Below, one piece after another: positions 40,508 through 51,220 of a DNA stretch of 64,000 nt. The DNA is from Citrobacter youngae (GTDB taxonomy: Bacteria > Pseudomonadota > Gammaproteobacteria > Enterobacterales > Enterobacteriaceae). The DNA is taken from NCBI RefSeq assembly GCF_003818115.1, contig NZ_RPOI01000001.1, positions 21,291 through 85,290 of the forward strand. The letters are read 5' to 3'. The position numbers and the translations under genes are program-made. How positions within the stretch are numbered: position 1 is the first letter of the stretch; every line of letters begins with the position of its first letter. Below the pieces are notes generated by a model. It had not been told where the DNA came from and did not search any database. It was given only the letters and a program-made list of their open reading frames with translations.

Positions 40508-41965
40508 TTACTTCGCCGGAATAGACTTCAGCAGTTCAGTCAGAAGCCGCCAGTAGTGGCCGACGCTTTCGATATGAACCTGCTCATCCGGGGAGTGTGG
40601 ACCGGTGATGGTTGGACCGATGGAAACCATGTCCATTTCCGGATACGGTTTTTTGAACAGGCCACATTCCAGACCAGCGTGAATGATCTGAATGTTTGGC
40701 GTTTTATTGAACAGACGCTGATAGGTTTCACGAACCAGGTGCATAACCGGAGAGTTCGCATCCGGCTGCCAGCCTGGATACGCGCCTTTGGCTTCGGTTT
40801 TGGCGCCAGCCAGTTTACCCAGTGAATCCAGCATGCTCACCACGTAGTCTTTACCGCTGTCGATCAGCGAGCGAACCAGACAGTGGATCTGAACATTATC
40901 GTCAGTCATGGTTACCACACCGACGTTCAGCGAGGTTTCTACCACGCCTTTGGCGACGTCAGAATTGCGGATCACACCGTTCGGGGTGGCATTCAGCAGA
41001 CGAATGAAGCTATCGCGAGACGAGGTAGTCAGCGCGGCTTTGTCGTTAGTCACGGCATCCAGCAGCAGCGCCAGGTTTTTCTCTTTGGCTTCCAGTTCGT
41101 TTTTCAGGATTTCCTGGTAGGTGCTGACCAGCGCTTTTAACGCATCAACTTTATCGGCAGCCACGGCGAGGGTGGCGAAGGCTTCACGCGGAATCGCATT
41201 GCGCAGCGTACCGCCGTTGAAATCAACCAGACGCAGATCCAGCTCTTCAGCGTGGCCTGCCAGGAAACGTACCAGCAGCTTGTTCGCGTTACCGAGACCC
41301 ACATGGATTTCGCCGCCGGAGTGGCCGCCTTTCAGGCCTTTTAACGTCAGCTTAAAGCTCTGGAAGCCAGCCGGGATTGCTTCACGGGACAGCGGCAGGT
41401 TAGAGGTAAAGTCGATCCCGCCCGCGCAACCCATATAGATCTCACCTTCTTCTTCTGAGTCGGTGTTGATCAGGATATCCGCTTGCAGCCAGTTCGCCTG
41501 CAGACCAAATGCGCCGTCCATGCCCGCTTCTTCGGTCATGGTCAGCAGCACTTCCAGCGGACCGTGTGCCACATTGTCATCAGCCAGTACCGCCAGTGCG
41601 GACGCCATACCGATACCGTTATCTGCACCCAGCGTGGTACCACGGGCTTTTACCCACTCGCCATCAATATAAGGCTGGATCGGATCTTTGGTGAAGTCGT
41701 GCACGGTGTCGTTATTTTTTTGCGGGACCATATCCAGGTGCGCCTGCAAAACGACCGGCTTGCGATTTTCCATGCCAGCGGTAGCGGGTTTACGAATCAG
41801 GATATTACCAACCTGATCGCGCTCGACGTGGAAACCTTTCTCCTGGGCCCAGCTCAGAATGTGTTCAGCGAGTTGCTCTTCATGGTAGGACGGATGAGGA
41901 ATAGAACAGATTTTGGCAAAAATATCCCACAGCGGTTGCGGGGATAACTGAGACAGTTCAGACAC
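40508..41965 (-). CDS. pepD: Aminoacyl-histidine dipeptidase (peptidase D)
   Basis: 485 residues from the GTG at 41965, the same start codon and length as E. coli PepD, with which it is nearly identical (SELSQLSPQPLWDIFAKICS at the start). M20-family metal-binding motifs: QAHLDMVPQ, GADNGIG, TMTEEAGMDGAFG and NTDSEEEG. It hydrolyses dipeptides such as carnosine in the cytoplasm. Single gene, convergent with dinB; the promoter must be in the 42038-42200 space. Confidence 0.98.
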   Translation of the reverse strand: MSELSQLSPQPLWDIFAKICSIPHPSYHEEQLAEHILSWAQEKGFHVERDQVGNILIRKPATAGMENRKPVVLQAHLDMVPQKNNDTVHDFTKDPIQPYIDGEWVKARGTTLGADNGIGMASALAVLADDNVAHGPLEVLLTMTEEAGMDGAFGLQANWLQADILINTDSEEEGEIYMGCAGGIDFTSNLPLSREAIPAGFQSFKLTLKGLKGGHSGGEIHVGLGNANKLLVRFLAGHAEELDLRLVDFNGGTLRNAIPREAFATLAVAADKVDALKALVSTYQEILKNELEAKEKNLALLLDAVTNDKAALTTSSRDSFIRLLNATPNGVIRNSDVAKGVVETSLNVGVVTMTDDNVQIHCLVRSLIDSGKDYVVSMLDSLGKLAGAKTEAKGAYPGWQPDANSPVMHLVRETYQRLFNKTPNIQIIHAGLECGLFKKPYPEMDMVSIGPTITGPHSPDEQVHIESVGHYWRLLTELLKSIPAK

Positions 41966-42226
41966 GTTGAGTCTCCTTGGCGATGTCCTGCAAAATTGAC
42001 TTGCAGGCCACGGGGTTAGCGGAATTAAAAAAACCACAAGTCAGGCTTGCGCGATGCGATTGAGAATACCACTTTCTTCGCTGACGGCTAGTATAAAGCA
42101 TGCAAAAAGAGGCGCGGATTCCGCGAAACACTGGTTTTTAGTGCGTCAGATCTCTATAATCTCGCGCAACCTGGTTCACCCTCAATTTATTAATTAGCCG
42201 TAGATAAACAGGCTGGGACACTTCAC

Positions 42227-42685
42227 ATGAGCGAAAAATACGTCGTCACCTGGGACATGTTGCAAGTCCATGCACGTAAACTGGCAAGCCGCCTGATGCC
42301 TTCTGAACAATGGAAAGGCATTATTGCCGTTAGCCGTGGTGGTCTGGTGCCGGGCGCATTACTGGCGCGTGAATTGGGTATTCGCCATGTCGATACCGTA
42401 TGCATCTCCAGCTACGATCACGACAACCAGCGCGAACTGAAAGTGCTGAAGCGTGCGGAAGGTGACGGTGAAGGTTTCATCGTGATCGATGACCTGGTAG
42501 ACACCGGTGGTACCGCCGTTGCTATCCGTGAAATGTATCCTAAAGCGCATTTCGTCACGATCTTCGCTAAGCCGGCTGGTCGCCCGCTGGTGAATGACTA
42601 TGTGGTTGATATTCCGCAGGATACCTGGATTGAGCAGCCGTGGGATATGGGCGTGGTATTTGTTCCGCCGATCTCTGGTCGCTAA
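42227..42685 (+). CDS. gpt: Xanthine-guanine phosphoribosyltransferase
   Basis: 152 residues, the same length as E. coli Gpt. The PRPP-binding motif [14 protein letters not shown] is present, with [19 protein letters not shown] upstream. It salvages guanine and xanthine to nucleotides at the inner membrane face. Single gene with its own terminator (42700-42730). Confidence 0.98.
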   Translation: MSEKYVVTWDMLQVHARKLASRLMPSEQWKGIIAVSRGGLVPGALLARELGIRHVDTVCISSYDHDNQRELKVLKRAEGDGEGFIVIDDLVDTGGTAVAIREMYPKAHFVTIFAKPAGRPLVNDYVVDIPQDTWIEQPWDMGVVFVPPISGR

Positions 42686-42699
42686 TCTAAAAAGTTTTC

Positions 42700-42730
42700 A
42701 ACGCCCGCACTGTCGGGCGTTGTTCTTTTT
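42700..42730 (+). terminator. gpt terminator
   Basis: AACGCCCG (42700-42707) and CGGGCGTT (42714-42721) form an 8-bp stem, followed by GTTCTTTTTG. Typical Rho-independent structure directly after gpt. Confidence 0.9.
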
Positions 42731-42783
42731 GTGCGGTGTCAGGTTACACTATGCCTTAGTGAGTACTCATGGAGGCCGTAATC

Positions 42784-44028
42784 ATGTCGCAGGCTAACCT
42801 CAGCGAAGTTCTGTTTAAACCCCGCTTCAAACATCCTGAAACGTCAACGTTGGTTCGTCGTTTTAACCACGGCGCGCAGCCATCTGTGCAGTCCGCTCTG
42901 GATGGTAAAACAATCCCGCACTGGTATCGCATGGTGAATCGCCTGATGTGGATCTGGCGTGGGGTCGATCCGCGTGAAATCCTTGAGGTGCAGGCGCGTA
43001 TCGTCATGAGCGAAGCCGAACGCACGGATAAAGATCTCTACGATACGGTCATTGGCTATCGTGGTGGAAACTGGATCTACGAGTGGGCGAAGCAGGCGAT
43101 GGACTGGCAACAGAAAGCGTCTATGGAAGAGGATCCGCAGGTGAGCGGACGCCACTGGCTGCATGCTTCCACGCTGTACAACATTGCAGCATACCCGCAT
43201 TTAAAAGGTGATGAGCTGGCAGAGCAGGCGCAGGCCCTGGCCAACCGCGCTTACGAAGAGGCGGCCCAACGACTGCCAGGTACATTGCGCGAGATGGAAT
43301 TTGCCGTTGCCGGCGGTGCGCCGATAACCGGCTTTCTGCACATGCCAAAAGGCGACGGCCCGTTCCCGACGGTGCTGATGTGCGGTGGTCTGGATTCTAT
43401 GCAAACCGACTACTACACCCTGTATGAGCGCTATTTCGCTCCGCGTGGTATCGCCATGCTGACGCTGGATATGCCGTCGGTTGGGTTCTCGTCAAAATGG
43501 AAACTGACCCAGGATTCCAGCCTGCTGCACCAGCACGTATTAAAAGCGCTGCCGAATATTCCCTGGGTGGATCACACCCGTGTGGCGGCATTCGGTTTTC
43601 GCTTTGGCGCTAACGTCGCAGTACGCCTGGCCTATCTGGAATCATCACGTCTGAAGGCGGTGGCCTGTCTGGGGCCAGTGGTTCATGCGCTGCTTAGCGA
43701 CCCACAGCGTCAGGCTTCAGTACCGGAAATGTATCTTGACGTTCTGGCCAGCCGTCTGGGGATGCACGATGCGTCCGATGAAGCGCTACGCGTCGAGCTA
43801 AACCGTTATTCATTAAAGGTACAAGGGCTGCTGGGGCGACGCTGCCCGACGCCAATGCTTTCGGGGTTCTGGAAGAACGATCCGTTTAGCCCGGAAGAGG
43901 AATCTCGCTTAATTACGTCGTCATCTTCTGACGGTAAGCTGCTGGAGGTTCCGTTCAACCCGGTGTATCGCAATTTTGACAAAGCGCTGCAAGAAATTAC
44001 CGGGTGGATCAATCATAGATTGTGTTAA
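42784..44028 (+). CDS. frsA: Esterase FrsA (alpha/beta-hydrolase, former fermentation-respiration switch protein)
   Basis: 414 residues from the ATG at 42784, the E. coli length; an ATG 15 bases upstream is not used in the homologue. An alpha/beta-hydrolase fold is indicated by [41 protein letters not shown] and the [18 protein letters not shown] elbow, in which the usual nucleophile serine is replaced (GFRFG), as in the known FrsA. It was reported to bind glucose-specific enzyme IIA. Single gene between gpt and crl. Confidence 0.95.
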   Translation: MSQANLSEVLFKPRFKHPETSTLVRRFNHGAQPSVQSALDGKTIPHWYRMVNRLMWIWRGVDPREILEVQARIVMSEAERTDKDLYDTVIGYRGGNWIYEWAKQAMDWQQKASMEEDPQVSGRHWLHASTLYNIAAYPHLKGDELAEQAQALANRAYEEAAQRLPGTLREMEFAVAGGAPITGFLHMPKGDGPFPTVLMCGGLDSMQTDYYTLYERYFAPRGIAMLTLDMPSVGFSSKWKLTQDSSLLHQHVLKALPNIPWVDHTRVAAFGFRFGANVAVRLAYLESSRLKAVACLGPVVHALLSDPQRQASVPEMYLDVLASRLGMHDASDEALRVELNRYSLKVQGLLGRRCPTPMLSGFWKNDPFSPEEESRLITSSSSDGKLLEVPFNPVYRNFDKALQEITGWINHRLC

Positions 44029-44031
44029 TAG

Positions 44032-44487
<456 letters not shown>

Positions 44488-44499
44488 TGAACAGCAAAA

Positions 44500-44536
44500 T
44501 GCCGGATGGCGGCGCAACCCCATCCGGCATTTTTTA
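44500..44536. repeat. REP element acting as crl/phoE bidirectional terminator
   Basis: TGCCGGATGGCGG and CCATCCGGCA (44500-44529) form a REP palindrome followed by TTTTTTAT on the crl side, between the convergent ends of crl and phoE. It is both a REP unit and a plausible intrinsic terminator. Confidence 0.85.
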
Positions 44537-44543
44537 TGTTACA

Positions 44544-45599
44544 TCAGAACTGATAAACCATACCGACGGCCACGATATCATCATCGTTGATGCCCAGTTT
44601 ATTATCGCTATCGAGCTGGTTGATTTTATAATCAACAAACGCTGACATATTTTTGTTGAAGTAGTATGTTGCGCCCACGTCGATATAATTCACCAGATCC
44701 TCATTACCTACGCCTTCAATATCTTTACCTTTCGACAGCACATAACCCAGGGATGGACGCAGACCAAAGTCAAACTGGTACTGAGCAACCACTTCGAAGT
44801 TCTGAGTTTTGTTAGCAAAGCCACCGGAAATAGGTGTCATATTGCGCGTTTCAGAATAGAACGTTGCCAGATAAATGTCGTTGGCATCATATTTTAAACC
44901 TGTCGCCCAGGATTCTGCTTTATCGCCAGTACCCCGGTTTTGCAGGTTCTGCTGATTGGTACGGTCGGAGTTGGTATACGCACCACTGATGGCGAAATCG
45001 CTGCCGCCAAAGTCATACGTCACGGAGGTACCAAAGCCGTCGCCGTTCTGTTTCTTCACATCGCGGTCCTGGTTTTTGCCCTGATATTGCAGGGTAAGAT
45101 CCAGACCATCGACGACGCCGAAGAAGTCGGTATTACGGTAGGTCGCCAGGCCGCTAGCACGTTTGGTCATAAAGTTATCGGTCTGCGCGGAAGAGTCACC
45201 GCCGAATTCCGGGAACATATCCGTCCAGGCTTCCACGTCATACAGCGCACCCAGGTTACGACCATAATCAAACGAGCCAAAATCTTTTAATTTCACACCG
45301 GCGAAAGCCAGACGTGTTTTTTGCTGATTGGTTTCGTTTTCCGCTTTATTCCCTGCGAACTCAGCTTCCCAACGACCATAACCGGTCAGTTGATCGTTAA
45401 TTTGTGTTTCGCCCTTAAAACCTAAGCGGATATAGCTCTGGTCGCCGTCTTTGCTGTCATAATCAGTCATGTAGTGCATCGCTTTGACTTTGCCATACAA
45501 GTCCAGTTTATTACTGTTCTTGTTATAGACTTCTGCCGCCTGTACGGACGCCGATGCAACAATTCCCATCACCACTAATGCCAGAGTGCTCTTTTTCAT
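44544..45599 (-). CDS. phoE: Phosphoporin PhoE
   Basis: 351 residues from the ATG at 45599, as in E. coli PhoE; an ATG six bases upstream is not needed. Signal peptide [21 protein letters not shown], then a 16-stranded trimeric porin pattern ending in Phe (MVYQF). The [19 protein letters not shown] loop is the porin eyelet. It passes phosphate and other anions across the outer membrane and is induced by phosphate starvation; a pho box lies upstream. Confidence 0.97.
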   Translation of the reverse strand: MKKSTLALVVMGIVASASVQAAEVYNKNSNKLDLYGKVKAMHYMTDYDSKDGDQSYIRLGFKGETQINDQLTGYGRWEAEFAGNKAENETNQQKTRLAFAGVKLKDFGSFDYGRNLGALYDVEAWTDMFPEFGGDSSAQTDNFMTKRASGLATYRNTDFFGVVDGLDLTLQYQGKNQDRDVKKQNGDGFGTSVTYDFGGSDFAISGAYTNSDRTNQQNLQNRGTGDKAESWATGLKYDANDIYLATFYSETRNMTPISGGFANKTQNFEVVAQYQFDFGLRPSLGYVLSKGKDIEGVGNEDLVNYIDVGATYYFNKNMSAFVDYKINQLDSDNKLGINDDDIVAVGMVYQF

Positions 45600-45683
45600 T
45601 TTCATTCCTGATTTAAAGTACGCGCTAATATTTACTGGGTGTGATCCCCGTTAAAAGACAGGAGGGTTTTTAACGTCTGGCAA

Positions 45684-45701
45684 TGAACGTTTTATGACAA
45701 A
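45684..45701 (-). promoter_or_regulatory. Pho box of phoE
   Basis: On the minus strand TTGTCATAAAACGTTCAT, close to the PhoB consensus CTGTCATAAAACTGTCAT (mismatches at three positions), about 85 bases before the phoE start. Fits the known PhoB control of phoE. Confidence 0.8.
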
Positions 45702-45888
45702 GTAAGAATATTTTTAAAAAAGAATGTTTTTTTGTGTCTGTAATAAATGCGTCAAAGTCTGCCGCTACGCTTGCTGATCCTGCGCAATAAAATTTCATGC
45801 TTTGTGCGCTGGCTGTTGGCAACCGGGGCCAGTCCTGCTAAAACGTTCGTTTGATATCATTTTCCCCAATTTTGAATGGCAGAGAATC

Positions 45889-46992
45889 ATGAGTGACAGC
45901 CAGACGCTGGTGGTAAAACTTGGCACCAGTGTGTTAACGGGCGGATCGCGCCGCCTGAACCGCGCCCATATCGTAGAACTGGTTCGCCAGTGCGCACAGC
46001 TCCACGTCGCAGGACATCGTATTGTTATCGTTACTTCGGGCGCGATTGCCGCCGGACGTGAGCATCTTGGTTACCCTGAGCTCCCGGCAACGATAGCTTC
46101 GAAACAGCTGTTGGCGGCGGTAGGGCAGAGCCGATTGATTCAACTGTGGGAACAGCTGTTCTCGATATACGGTATTCATATCGGGCAGATGCTGCTAACG
46201 CGTGCGGATATGGAAGACAGAGAGCGCTTCCTCAACGCCCGCGATACGCTGCGCGCGCTGCTGGATAACAACATTGTTCCGGTCATCAATGAGAACGATG
46301 CGGTGGCGACCGCTGAAATTAAAGTCGGTGACAACGACAATCTTTCGGCGCTGGCGGCGATTCTTGCCGGAGCCGATAAGCTGCTGCTGCTGACCGATCA
46401 GCAGGGGCTGTTCACCGCCGATCCGCGCACCAATCCGCAGGCGGAGCTTATCAAAGACGTGCACGGTATTGATGATGCGCTGCGCGCCATTGCCGGAGAC
46501 AGCGTCTCTGGTCTGGGAACCGGCGGGATGGGAACAAAACTGCAGGCCGCCGATGTCGCGTGCCGCGCCGGCATCGACACCATAATTGCCGCAGGCAGCA
46601 AACCGGGCGTGATTGGCGATGTGATGGAAGGCGTTTCCGTTGGGACGCGTTTTCATGCTCAGGCTTCTCCACTGGAGAACCGTAAACGCTGGATCTTCGG
46701 CGCGCCGCCTGCCGGGGAAATTACCGTTGATGAGGGTGCTACCGCAGCGATTCTGGAGCGCGGCAGCTCATTATTGCCAAAAGGGATTAAAAGCGTGACA
46801 GGCAACTTCTCTCGTGGTGAAGTGATCCGCATCTGCAATCTGGAAGGGCGCGATATTGCCCATGGCGTTACACGCTATAACAGCGATGCGCTGCGCCGTA
46901 TTGCCGGACATCACTCACAACAGATCGACACCATCCTGGGCTACGAATACGGTCCGGTTGCTGTCCATCGCGACGATATGATTACCCGTTAA
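45889..46992 (+). CDS. proB: Glutamate 5-kinase
   Basis: 367 residues from the ATG at 45889, the E. coli length; longer frames would extend into the promoter region. Amino-acid kinase domain ([47 protein letters not shown]) and a C-terminal PUA domain (about 275-360). First step of proline synthesis, feedback-inhibited by proline. Operon with proA, 11 bases downstream. A longer upstream space is shared with divergent phoE. Confidence 0.98.
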   Translation: MSDSQTLVVKLGTSVLTGGSRRLNRAHIVELVRQCAQLHVAGHRIVIVTSGAIAAGREHLGYPELPATIASKQLLAAVGQSRLIQLWEQLFSIYGIHIGQMLLTRADMEDRERFLNARDTLRALLDNNIVPVINENDAVATAEIKVGDNDNLSALAAILAGADKLLLLTDQQGLFTADPRTNPQAELIKDVHGIDDALRAIAGDSVSGLGTGGMGTKLQAADVACRAGIDTIIAAGSKPGVIGDVMEGVSVGTRFHAQASPLENRKRWIFGAPPAGEITVDEGATAAILERGSSLLPKGIKSVTGNFSRGEVIRICNLEGRDIAHGVTRYNSDALRRIAGHHSQQIDTILGYEYGPVAVHRDDMITR

Positions 46993-47003
46993 GGAACAGG
47001 CAT

Positions 47004-48257
47004 ATGCTGGAACAAATGGGCATTGCTGCCAAAGCTGCGTCATATAAGCTGGCGCTACTCTCCAGCCGCGAAAAAAACCGCGTGCTGGAAACAATCGCTG
47101 ATGAGCTGGAAGCGCAAACGGAAAGCATCCTCAGCGCGAACGCACAGGATGTTGAACAGGCGCGTGAAAATGGCCTGAGCGAAGCGATGCTTGATCGCCT
47201 CGCACTGACGCCAGCGCGTCTGAAAGCGATTGCTGACGACGTACGCCAGGTGTGTAATCTCGCTGACCCGGTCGGGCAGGTGATTGACGGTGGTCTGCTG
47301 GATAGCGGTCTGCGTCTGGAGCGTCGTCGCGTGCCGCTGGGCGTGATTGGCGTGATTTATGAAGCGCGTCCTAATGTCACCGTTGATGTGGCTTCGCTGT
47401 GCCTGAAAACGGGCAATGCAGCGATTCTGCGCGGTGGAAAAGAGACGTACCGGACGAACGCCGCCACTGTTGCGGTGATCCAGCATGCGCTGCAAGCCTG
47501 CGGTTTACCGGCTGCCGCGGTGCAGTCGATTGATAACCCGGATCGTGCGCTGGTCACTGAAATGCTGCGGATGGATAAGTACATCGATATGCTGATCCCT
47601 CGCGGTGGCGCAGGGCTGCACAAGCTGTGTCGTGAGCAGTCGACTATCCCGGTTATCACCGGTGGTATTGGCGTATGTCATATCTATGTAGATGACACGG
47701 CGGAGATCGCCCCGGCACTGAAGATTATCGTTAACGCCAAAACCCAGCGTCCGAGCACGTGTAATACTGTCGAAACACTGTTGGTGAATCAGAGTATCGC
47801 TGAGCGCTTCCTGCCTGCTCTAAGCCAGCAAATGGCAGAAAGCGGCGTGACGCTTCATGCAGATGATGCTGCGCTTGCCGCGTTGCAGGCCAGACCGGCA
47901 AACGTCGTAGCGGTAAAAGAGGAACAGTATGACGATGAGTTTTTATCGCTGGATCTGAACGTGAAAATCGTCACCAGCCTGGATGATGCCATCGCCCACA
48001 TCCGCGAGCATGGTACCCAGCATTCCGATGCGATCCTGACGCGTACGCTACGCAACGCCGATCGTTTTGTGAATGAAGTCGATTCTTCCGCTGTGTATGT
48101 GAACGCCTCCACCCGTTTTACCGATGGCGGTCAGTTTGGGCTCGGGGCGGAAGTGGCAGTTAGCACGCAAAAATTACACGCGCGTGGCCCAATGGGGCTG
48201 GAAGCACTGACTACATACAAATGGGTTGGCTTCGGCGACGACACGATCCGTGCGTAA
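47004..48257 (+). CDS. proA: Gamma-glutamyl phosphate reductase
   Basis: 417 residues, E. coli length. Aldehyde-dehydrogenase superfamily: [38 protein letters not shown] binds NADPH, and [17 protein letters not shown] holds the active-site cysteine. It makes glutamate semialdehyde for proline. The 3' end and terminator are partly duplicated 11.6 kb downstream (59829-59929), just before thrW. Confidence 0.98.
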   Translation: MLEQMGIAAKAASYKLALLSSREKNRVLETIADELEAQTESILSANAQDVEQARENGLSEAMLDRLALTPARLKAIADDVRQVCNLADPVGQVIDGGLLDSGLRLERRRVPLGVIGVIYEARPNVTVDVASLCLKTGNAAILRGGKETYRTNAATVAVIQHALQACGLPAAAVQSIDNPDRALVTEMLRMDKYIDMLIPRGGAGLHKLCREQSTIPVITGGIGVCHIYVDDTAEIAPALKIIVNAKTQRPSTCNTVETLLVNQSIAERFLPALSQQMAESGVTLHADDAALAALQARPANVVAVKEEQYDDEFLSLDLNVKIVTSLDDAIAHIREHGTQHSDAILTRTLRNADRFVNEVDSSAVYVNASTRFTDGGQFGLGAEVAVSTQKLHARGPMGLEALTTYKWVGFGDDTIRA

Positions 48258-48338
48258 TTGAAAACGGGCGATGCCATAATAGCACTCTGATTTTCAAGGC
48301 TATTAAGGCATCGCCCAGTTAATTCTAACCTTCACTCC
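48238..48338 (+). repeat. Direct repeat copy 1: proA 3' end plus terminator
   Basis: Contains the last proA codons (DDTIRA), the stop and a hairpin. By hand alignment 79 of 101 bases match 59829-59929. This copy is attached to the functional proA; the other lies beside thrW. Together they bracket the ecp island. Confidence 0.85.
48265..48316 (+). terminator. proBA terminator
   Basis: CGGGCGATGCC (48265-48275) and GGCATCGCCC (48307-48316) form a 10-bp perfect stem with a longer loop right after proA. There is no strong T-run. Confidence 0.65.
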
Positions 48339-48528
48339 ACTGCCACATTTTTTCTATCCTGCGTTTTAACATCATCAGTCTGGTTTTGACCCATGCGTCC
48401 CTGCGCCATAAAGGCGATGTATCACAGAATTTTCCCCGCCAGCATGAATTTTCCTGGTCTTCAGTTCACGTATTGTTCCCATGGCCCGATCTATTAGAAT
48501 CAGTCTCATTTTTATGAGGAGTTGTTGC

Positions 48529-49248
48529 GTGAAATCGGATATTCACAAACATCGCATTCCTGTTGTGCCGCTCGGCAACCCGTTTCCCCCCCGCCATTGT
48601 TCACTGTGTCCAAAGGGAGCGGCAATTGATCGTGATAATCAACACCGATTAATAGACAAAAGAAGAAGGTTTAAAGCAGGGGAGATACTCGCCAGGCAGG
48701 ATGAAGCCGCAAACATGCTTTTTGTTATTCACGAGGGATACTGCAAGTCCAGCGTGGAATGCGGTGATAACGATTTTATCAGTCGCTTTTATGTTCCGGG
48801 AGATATCATGGCGCTGGATGCTGTCGAAGGGGGGAAGTACCTGACAACGATTAAGGCGGCAACGGCTGCGGAGGTATGTCATATCGATATTGCGCGGTTG
48901 TTCAAAGTAGCAGAAAAGGATCCGTCGGTTGCTGCCGCAGTCATCAAGTTTCTCTGCAGGGACAATGGATTCATTGTTGAAAAACTGCGGCGCTATGCGA
49001 ATAAACATGCTGAGGCCAGGATCGCTGCTTTTCTGGTGGAATTTTACGAGATGCATTTACGTATTGGCAGGCCAGAAACGACGCTACACTTGCCATTCTC
49101 CCGGGAGGAAATTGCCAGTTATCTTGACCTTAAAATTGAAACCGTTAGCCGCTCATTAAAATCCCTCGAACAACAAAATTTGATTACCCTACATCGAGTG
49201 CGTACGGTAACACTTAATAGTTATTTGGGATTAAAAGGTTTCAGCTAA
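48529..49248 (+). CDS. FNR-like transcriptional regulator with an incomplete cysteine set
   Basis: 239 residues from the GTG at 48529, with AGGAG (48517-48521) at correct distance; a longer frame from 48481 has no ribosome binding site. The CRP/FNR effector fold is followed by a helix-turn-helix with recognition helix IETVSRSLKSLE, whose E-SR residues read TTGAT half-sites in FNR. Cysteines: C24 and C27 (HCSLCP) and one at the place of FNR Cys122 (EVCHID). The third N-terminal cluster ligand of FNR is missing. It may bind an altered cluster, another ligand or none. Probable target: the FNR palindrome upstream of ecpA. Confidence 0.8.
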   Translation: MKSDIHKHRIPVVPLGNPFPPRHCSLCPKGAAIDRDNQHRLIDKRRRFKAGEILARQDEAANMLFVIHEGYCKSSVECGDNDFISRFYVPGDIMALDAVEGGKYLTTIKAATAAEVCHIDIARLFKVAEKDPSVAAAVIKFLCRDNGFIVEKLRRYANKHAEARIAAFLVEFYEMHLRIGRPETTLHLPFSREEIASYLDLKIETVSRSLKSLEQQNLITLHRVRTVTLNSYLGLKGFS

Positions 49249-49285
49249 ATCTCTCATGGTTGAACGTTATATAAATCTTGATATT

Positions 49286-49331
49286 CCAGGAATATTCTTT
49301 TTATATGGAAAATTCCTGGTTTTATTTTTGT
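49286..49331 (+). terminator. Terminator of the FNR-like gene
   Basis: CCAGGAAT (49286-49293) and ATTCCTGG (49312-49319) form an 8-bp stem, followed by TTTTATTTTTG. It separates the regulator transcript from the pilus operon. Confidence 0.75.
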
Positions 49332-49545
49332 GAAATAATTATCAATTCGAATACTAATCCTCCAGATTAGTGCTTATTTTATAAGAATATTCCCTCATAT
49401 ATGAATATTTTATGAGAATTTTCTTGTGAAGTTAAAAATTTAGCATAATTGCAACAAATAATAAGCATTATAGAGAAAATATGGAGGTGTTAATTATCTT
49501 TATGTTTTGTAAGGGTTTTGCTTAGGTGCTATTTGTATGATCTTT

Positions 49546-49559
49546 TTGATATTTATCAA
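49546..49559 (+). promoter_or_regulatory. Perfect FNR-type palindrome upstream of ecpA
   Basis: TTGATATTTATCAA is an exact TTGAT-N4-ATCAA FNR site, 286 bases before the ecpA start. It lies next to the gene of an FNR-like regulator with the matching recognition residues. Either that protein or chromosomal FNR may bind; activation or repression cannot be told. Confidence 0.7.
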
Positions 49560-49844
49560 AAACATAAAAAAGATGAATTGTTTGGTATTACTTATTTGTG
49601 TGGATGATAATTCTGAAACATGGCATATTTTAAGTAATTGCGTCTTAGGAAACTTCTTAGATAGATTTTTTGGTGGGAAAATTCTTAGTTTTTTGTAATT
49701 TTTGCGTTTCGGGGTTTGTTGAGATGTTACTTAATTCAAATGATAATTTTTTGGCGCGGCAATTCTGGCTCGCAATTAATGGAACCGCTGGAGTGATTTA
49801 AAAATAAGACTCGGTGGTGAGTTTGTTCTTAGGAGAAGATAAAA

Positions 49845-50432
49845 ATGAAAAAATTATTATTAGTAACCTCTCTGGCTTCTGTATTTGTTGCAGCAAATGC
49901 AATGGCAGACGTTACTGCTTCTGCAACTGCCTCGTGGGACGCGACGGCAACAAAAGATACCACCAGCATGTTGGTTGTCACTCCGCTGAACTCTTTGACT
50001 TTCCAGTATGCTGAAGGACTGAACGCCTTCAACTCTCAGGACGGTGCTTTTGATGTGACTATTCAGGGTCAGGAAACGGCAACTGATTTTGAGCTGACTG
50101 CTCAGATCATTAGTAACACGCTGACCAACGCCAGTGGCGATGCATCTACCCTGAACGTAGGGGTGGCATGGAATGGCACCGCGCTGACTAATTCATCAGA
50201 TACTGTCCTGGTTAACTCCAGTTCGACTTCTGGTCTTGAAAGCCTGATGGCTGATGGCGCTTATAACGGTGCTGCTCGTGTCAGCGATCAATCCAACTTC
50301 AAATTCACCATCGCGTCAGCGACTTCTGATGGTAGCCAGGCAGTAACGGATTACTCTGCTCTGCCAGACGGCTATTGGACCGGCGATGTAAAAGTACAGT
50401 TTAATGCAACCTGGACGACTCCGTCTGCCTAA
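49845..50432 (+). CDS. ecpA: EcpA, major pilin of an ECP/Mat-type pilus
   Basis: 195 residues, as in E. coli EcpA (MatB). Signal peptide MKKLLLVTSLASVFVAANAMA, then VTASATASWDATATKDTTSMLVVTPL, LTFQYAEGLNAFNSQDGAFDV and YWTGDVKVQFNATWT, all closely parallel to EcpA. It polymerises by donor-strand exchange into the E. coli common pilus, an adherence and biofilm fibre. AGGAG precedes the ATG. It is the first gene of ecpABCDE; a strong hairpin follows it. Confidence 0.93.
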   Translation: MKKLLLVTSLASVFVAANAMADVTASATASWDATATKDTTSMLVVTPLNSLTFQYAEGLNAFNSQDGAFDVTIQGQETATDFELTAQIISNTLTNASGDASTLNVGVAWNGTALTNSSDTVLVNSSSTSGLESLMADGAYNGAARVSDQSNFKFTIASATSDGSQAVTDYSALPDGYWTGDVKVQFNATWTTPSA

Positions 50433-50440
50433 GTAATAAA

Positions 50441-50468
50441 AATTCGGGAGAATTTTTTCTCCCGAATT
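50441..50468 (+). terminator. Hairpin between ecpA and ecpB
   Basis: AATTCGGGAGA (50441-50451) and TCTCCCGAATT (50458-50468), perfect 11-bp stem with six-base loop, between pilin and chaperone genes. The T-run lies in the loop instead of after the stem, so partial termination or protection of the ecpA mRNA 3' end is likely. This would raise pilin over assembly proteins. Confidence 0.6.
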
Positions 50469-50484
50469 TATCAGGAATGGCGTC

Positions 50485-51162
50485 ATGAAAAAATATTTAC
50501 CGACAGCGATGTTGGTAGGGTTAGTAGCATCTTTTCCCGGATGGGCAATTAATGTGGGTGAAATCACATCGATAATGACTTCTGCTGAGAGTTCATTATC
50601 GAAAGAAATTACTAATACAACTGATGCGGCGCGTTATGTCAGTGTTTCGGTAAAACAATTGTCATCACCTTTGGCGGGGGGAGTCGAAATAAAGCCTGTT
50701 AATTCCGGAGAGTTACTTTCTACACCTGCCAATCTTATTCTTCCTGGTCAGGCAAAGGATGTTTTTCGCTTCTTTTATAAAGGACCAGCAGATGATCTCG
50801 AACGTTATTATCGTCTGCAATGGATAGATGAGCCGGTCACCGAGAGCGCGGAAACCCGGGCGAATAAAATGGCGGTTGCAACAGCGTCGGCAGAAATTGG
50901 CACTATTCTGGTGGTCGCTCCGCGAAAAGAGCGTTTTGAATATAGCCGCAATGGCGATGTTATTACCAATACTGGCAATGTTTCGTTTCGTGTGATCGCC
51001 TATGGCGCCTGTAAGGATAAGGCTCGCGATCAGGGACGAGGTTGTCGCGAACGTTATTACATTATGCCGGGTACGAAAATAAAATTACAGTTTACCGACA
51101 TCAGCAATAGCCGTTCACGCATCGGTATCTGGCACGGTAAGCAGTTTATTACAGTGAAGTGA
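50485..51162 (+). CDS. ecpB: EcpB, ECP pilus periplasmic chaperone
   Basis: 225 residues, close to EcpB (222). Signal peptide to about residue 21 (SFPGWA), followed by an immunoglobulin-like chaperone fold: DAARYVSVSVKQL, LILPGQAKDVFRFFYKGPADDLERYYRLQWIDEP and the C-terminal NVSFRVIAYGACKDKAR. It belongs to the alternate (CS1/ECP) chaperone class and stabilises EcpA in the periplasm. CAGGA precedes the ATG. Confidence 0.9.
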   Translation: MKKYLPTAMLVGLVASFPGWAINVGEITSIMTSAESSLSKEITNTTDAARYVSVSVKQLSSPLAGGVEIKPVNSGELLSTPANLILPGQAKDVFRFFYKGPADDLERYYRLQWIDEPVTESAETRANKMAVATASAEIGTILVVAPRKERFEYSRNGDVITNTGNVSFRVIAYGACKDKARDQGRGCRERYYIMPGTKIKLQFTDISNSRSRIGIWHGKQFITVK

Positions 51163-51220
51163 TGGTCGATTGCAGCCATCTGTACGGGATAAATAAAAAT
51201 ACCGGAATGTAAGGATGCAT

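Larger units (their letters stand above)
49249..49844. other. Long AT-rich control region upstream of ecpA
   Basis: 596 bases without a credible gene between the FNR-like gene and ecpA. It contains a terminator (49286-49331), a perfect FNR palindrome (49546-49559), further imperfect AT-rich inverted repeats near 49380-49425, and AGGAG before ecpA. Its composition is typical of H-NS-silenced fimbrial promoters, which is inference. Confidence 0.55.
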
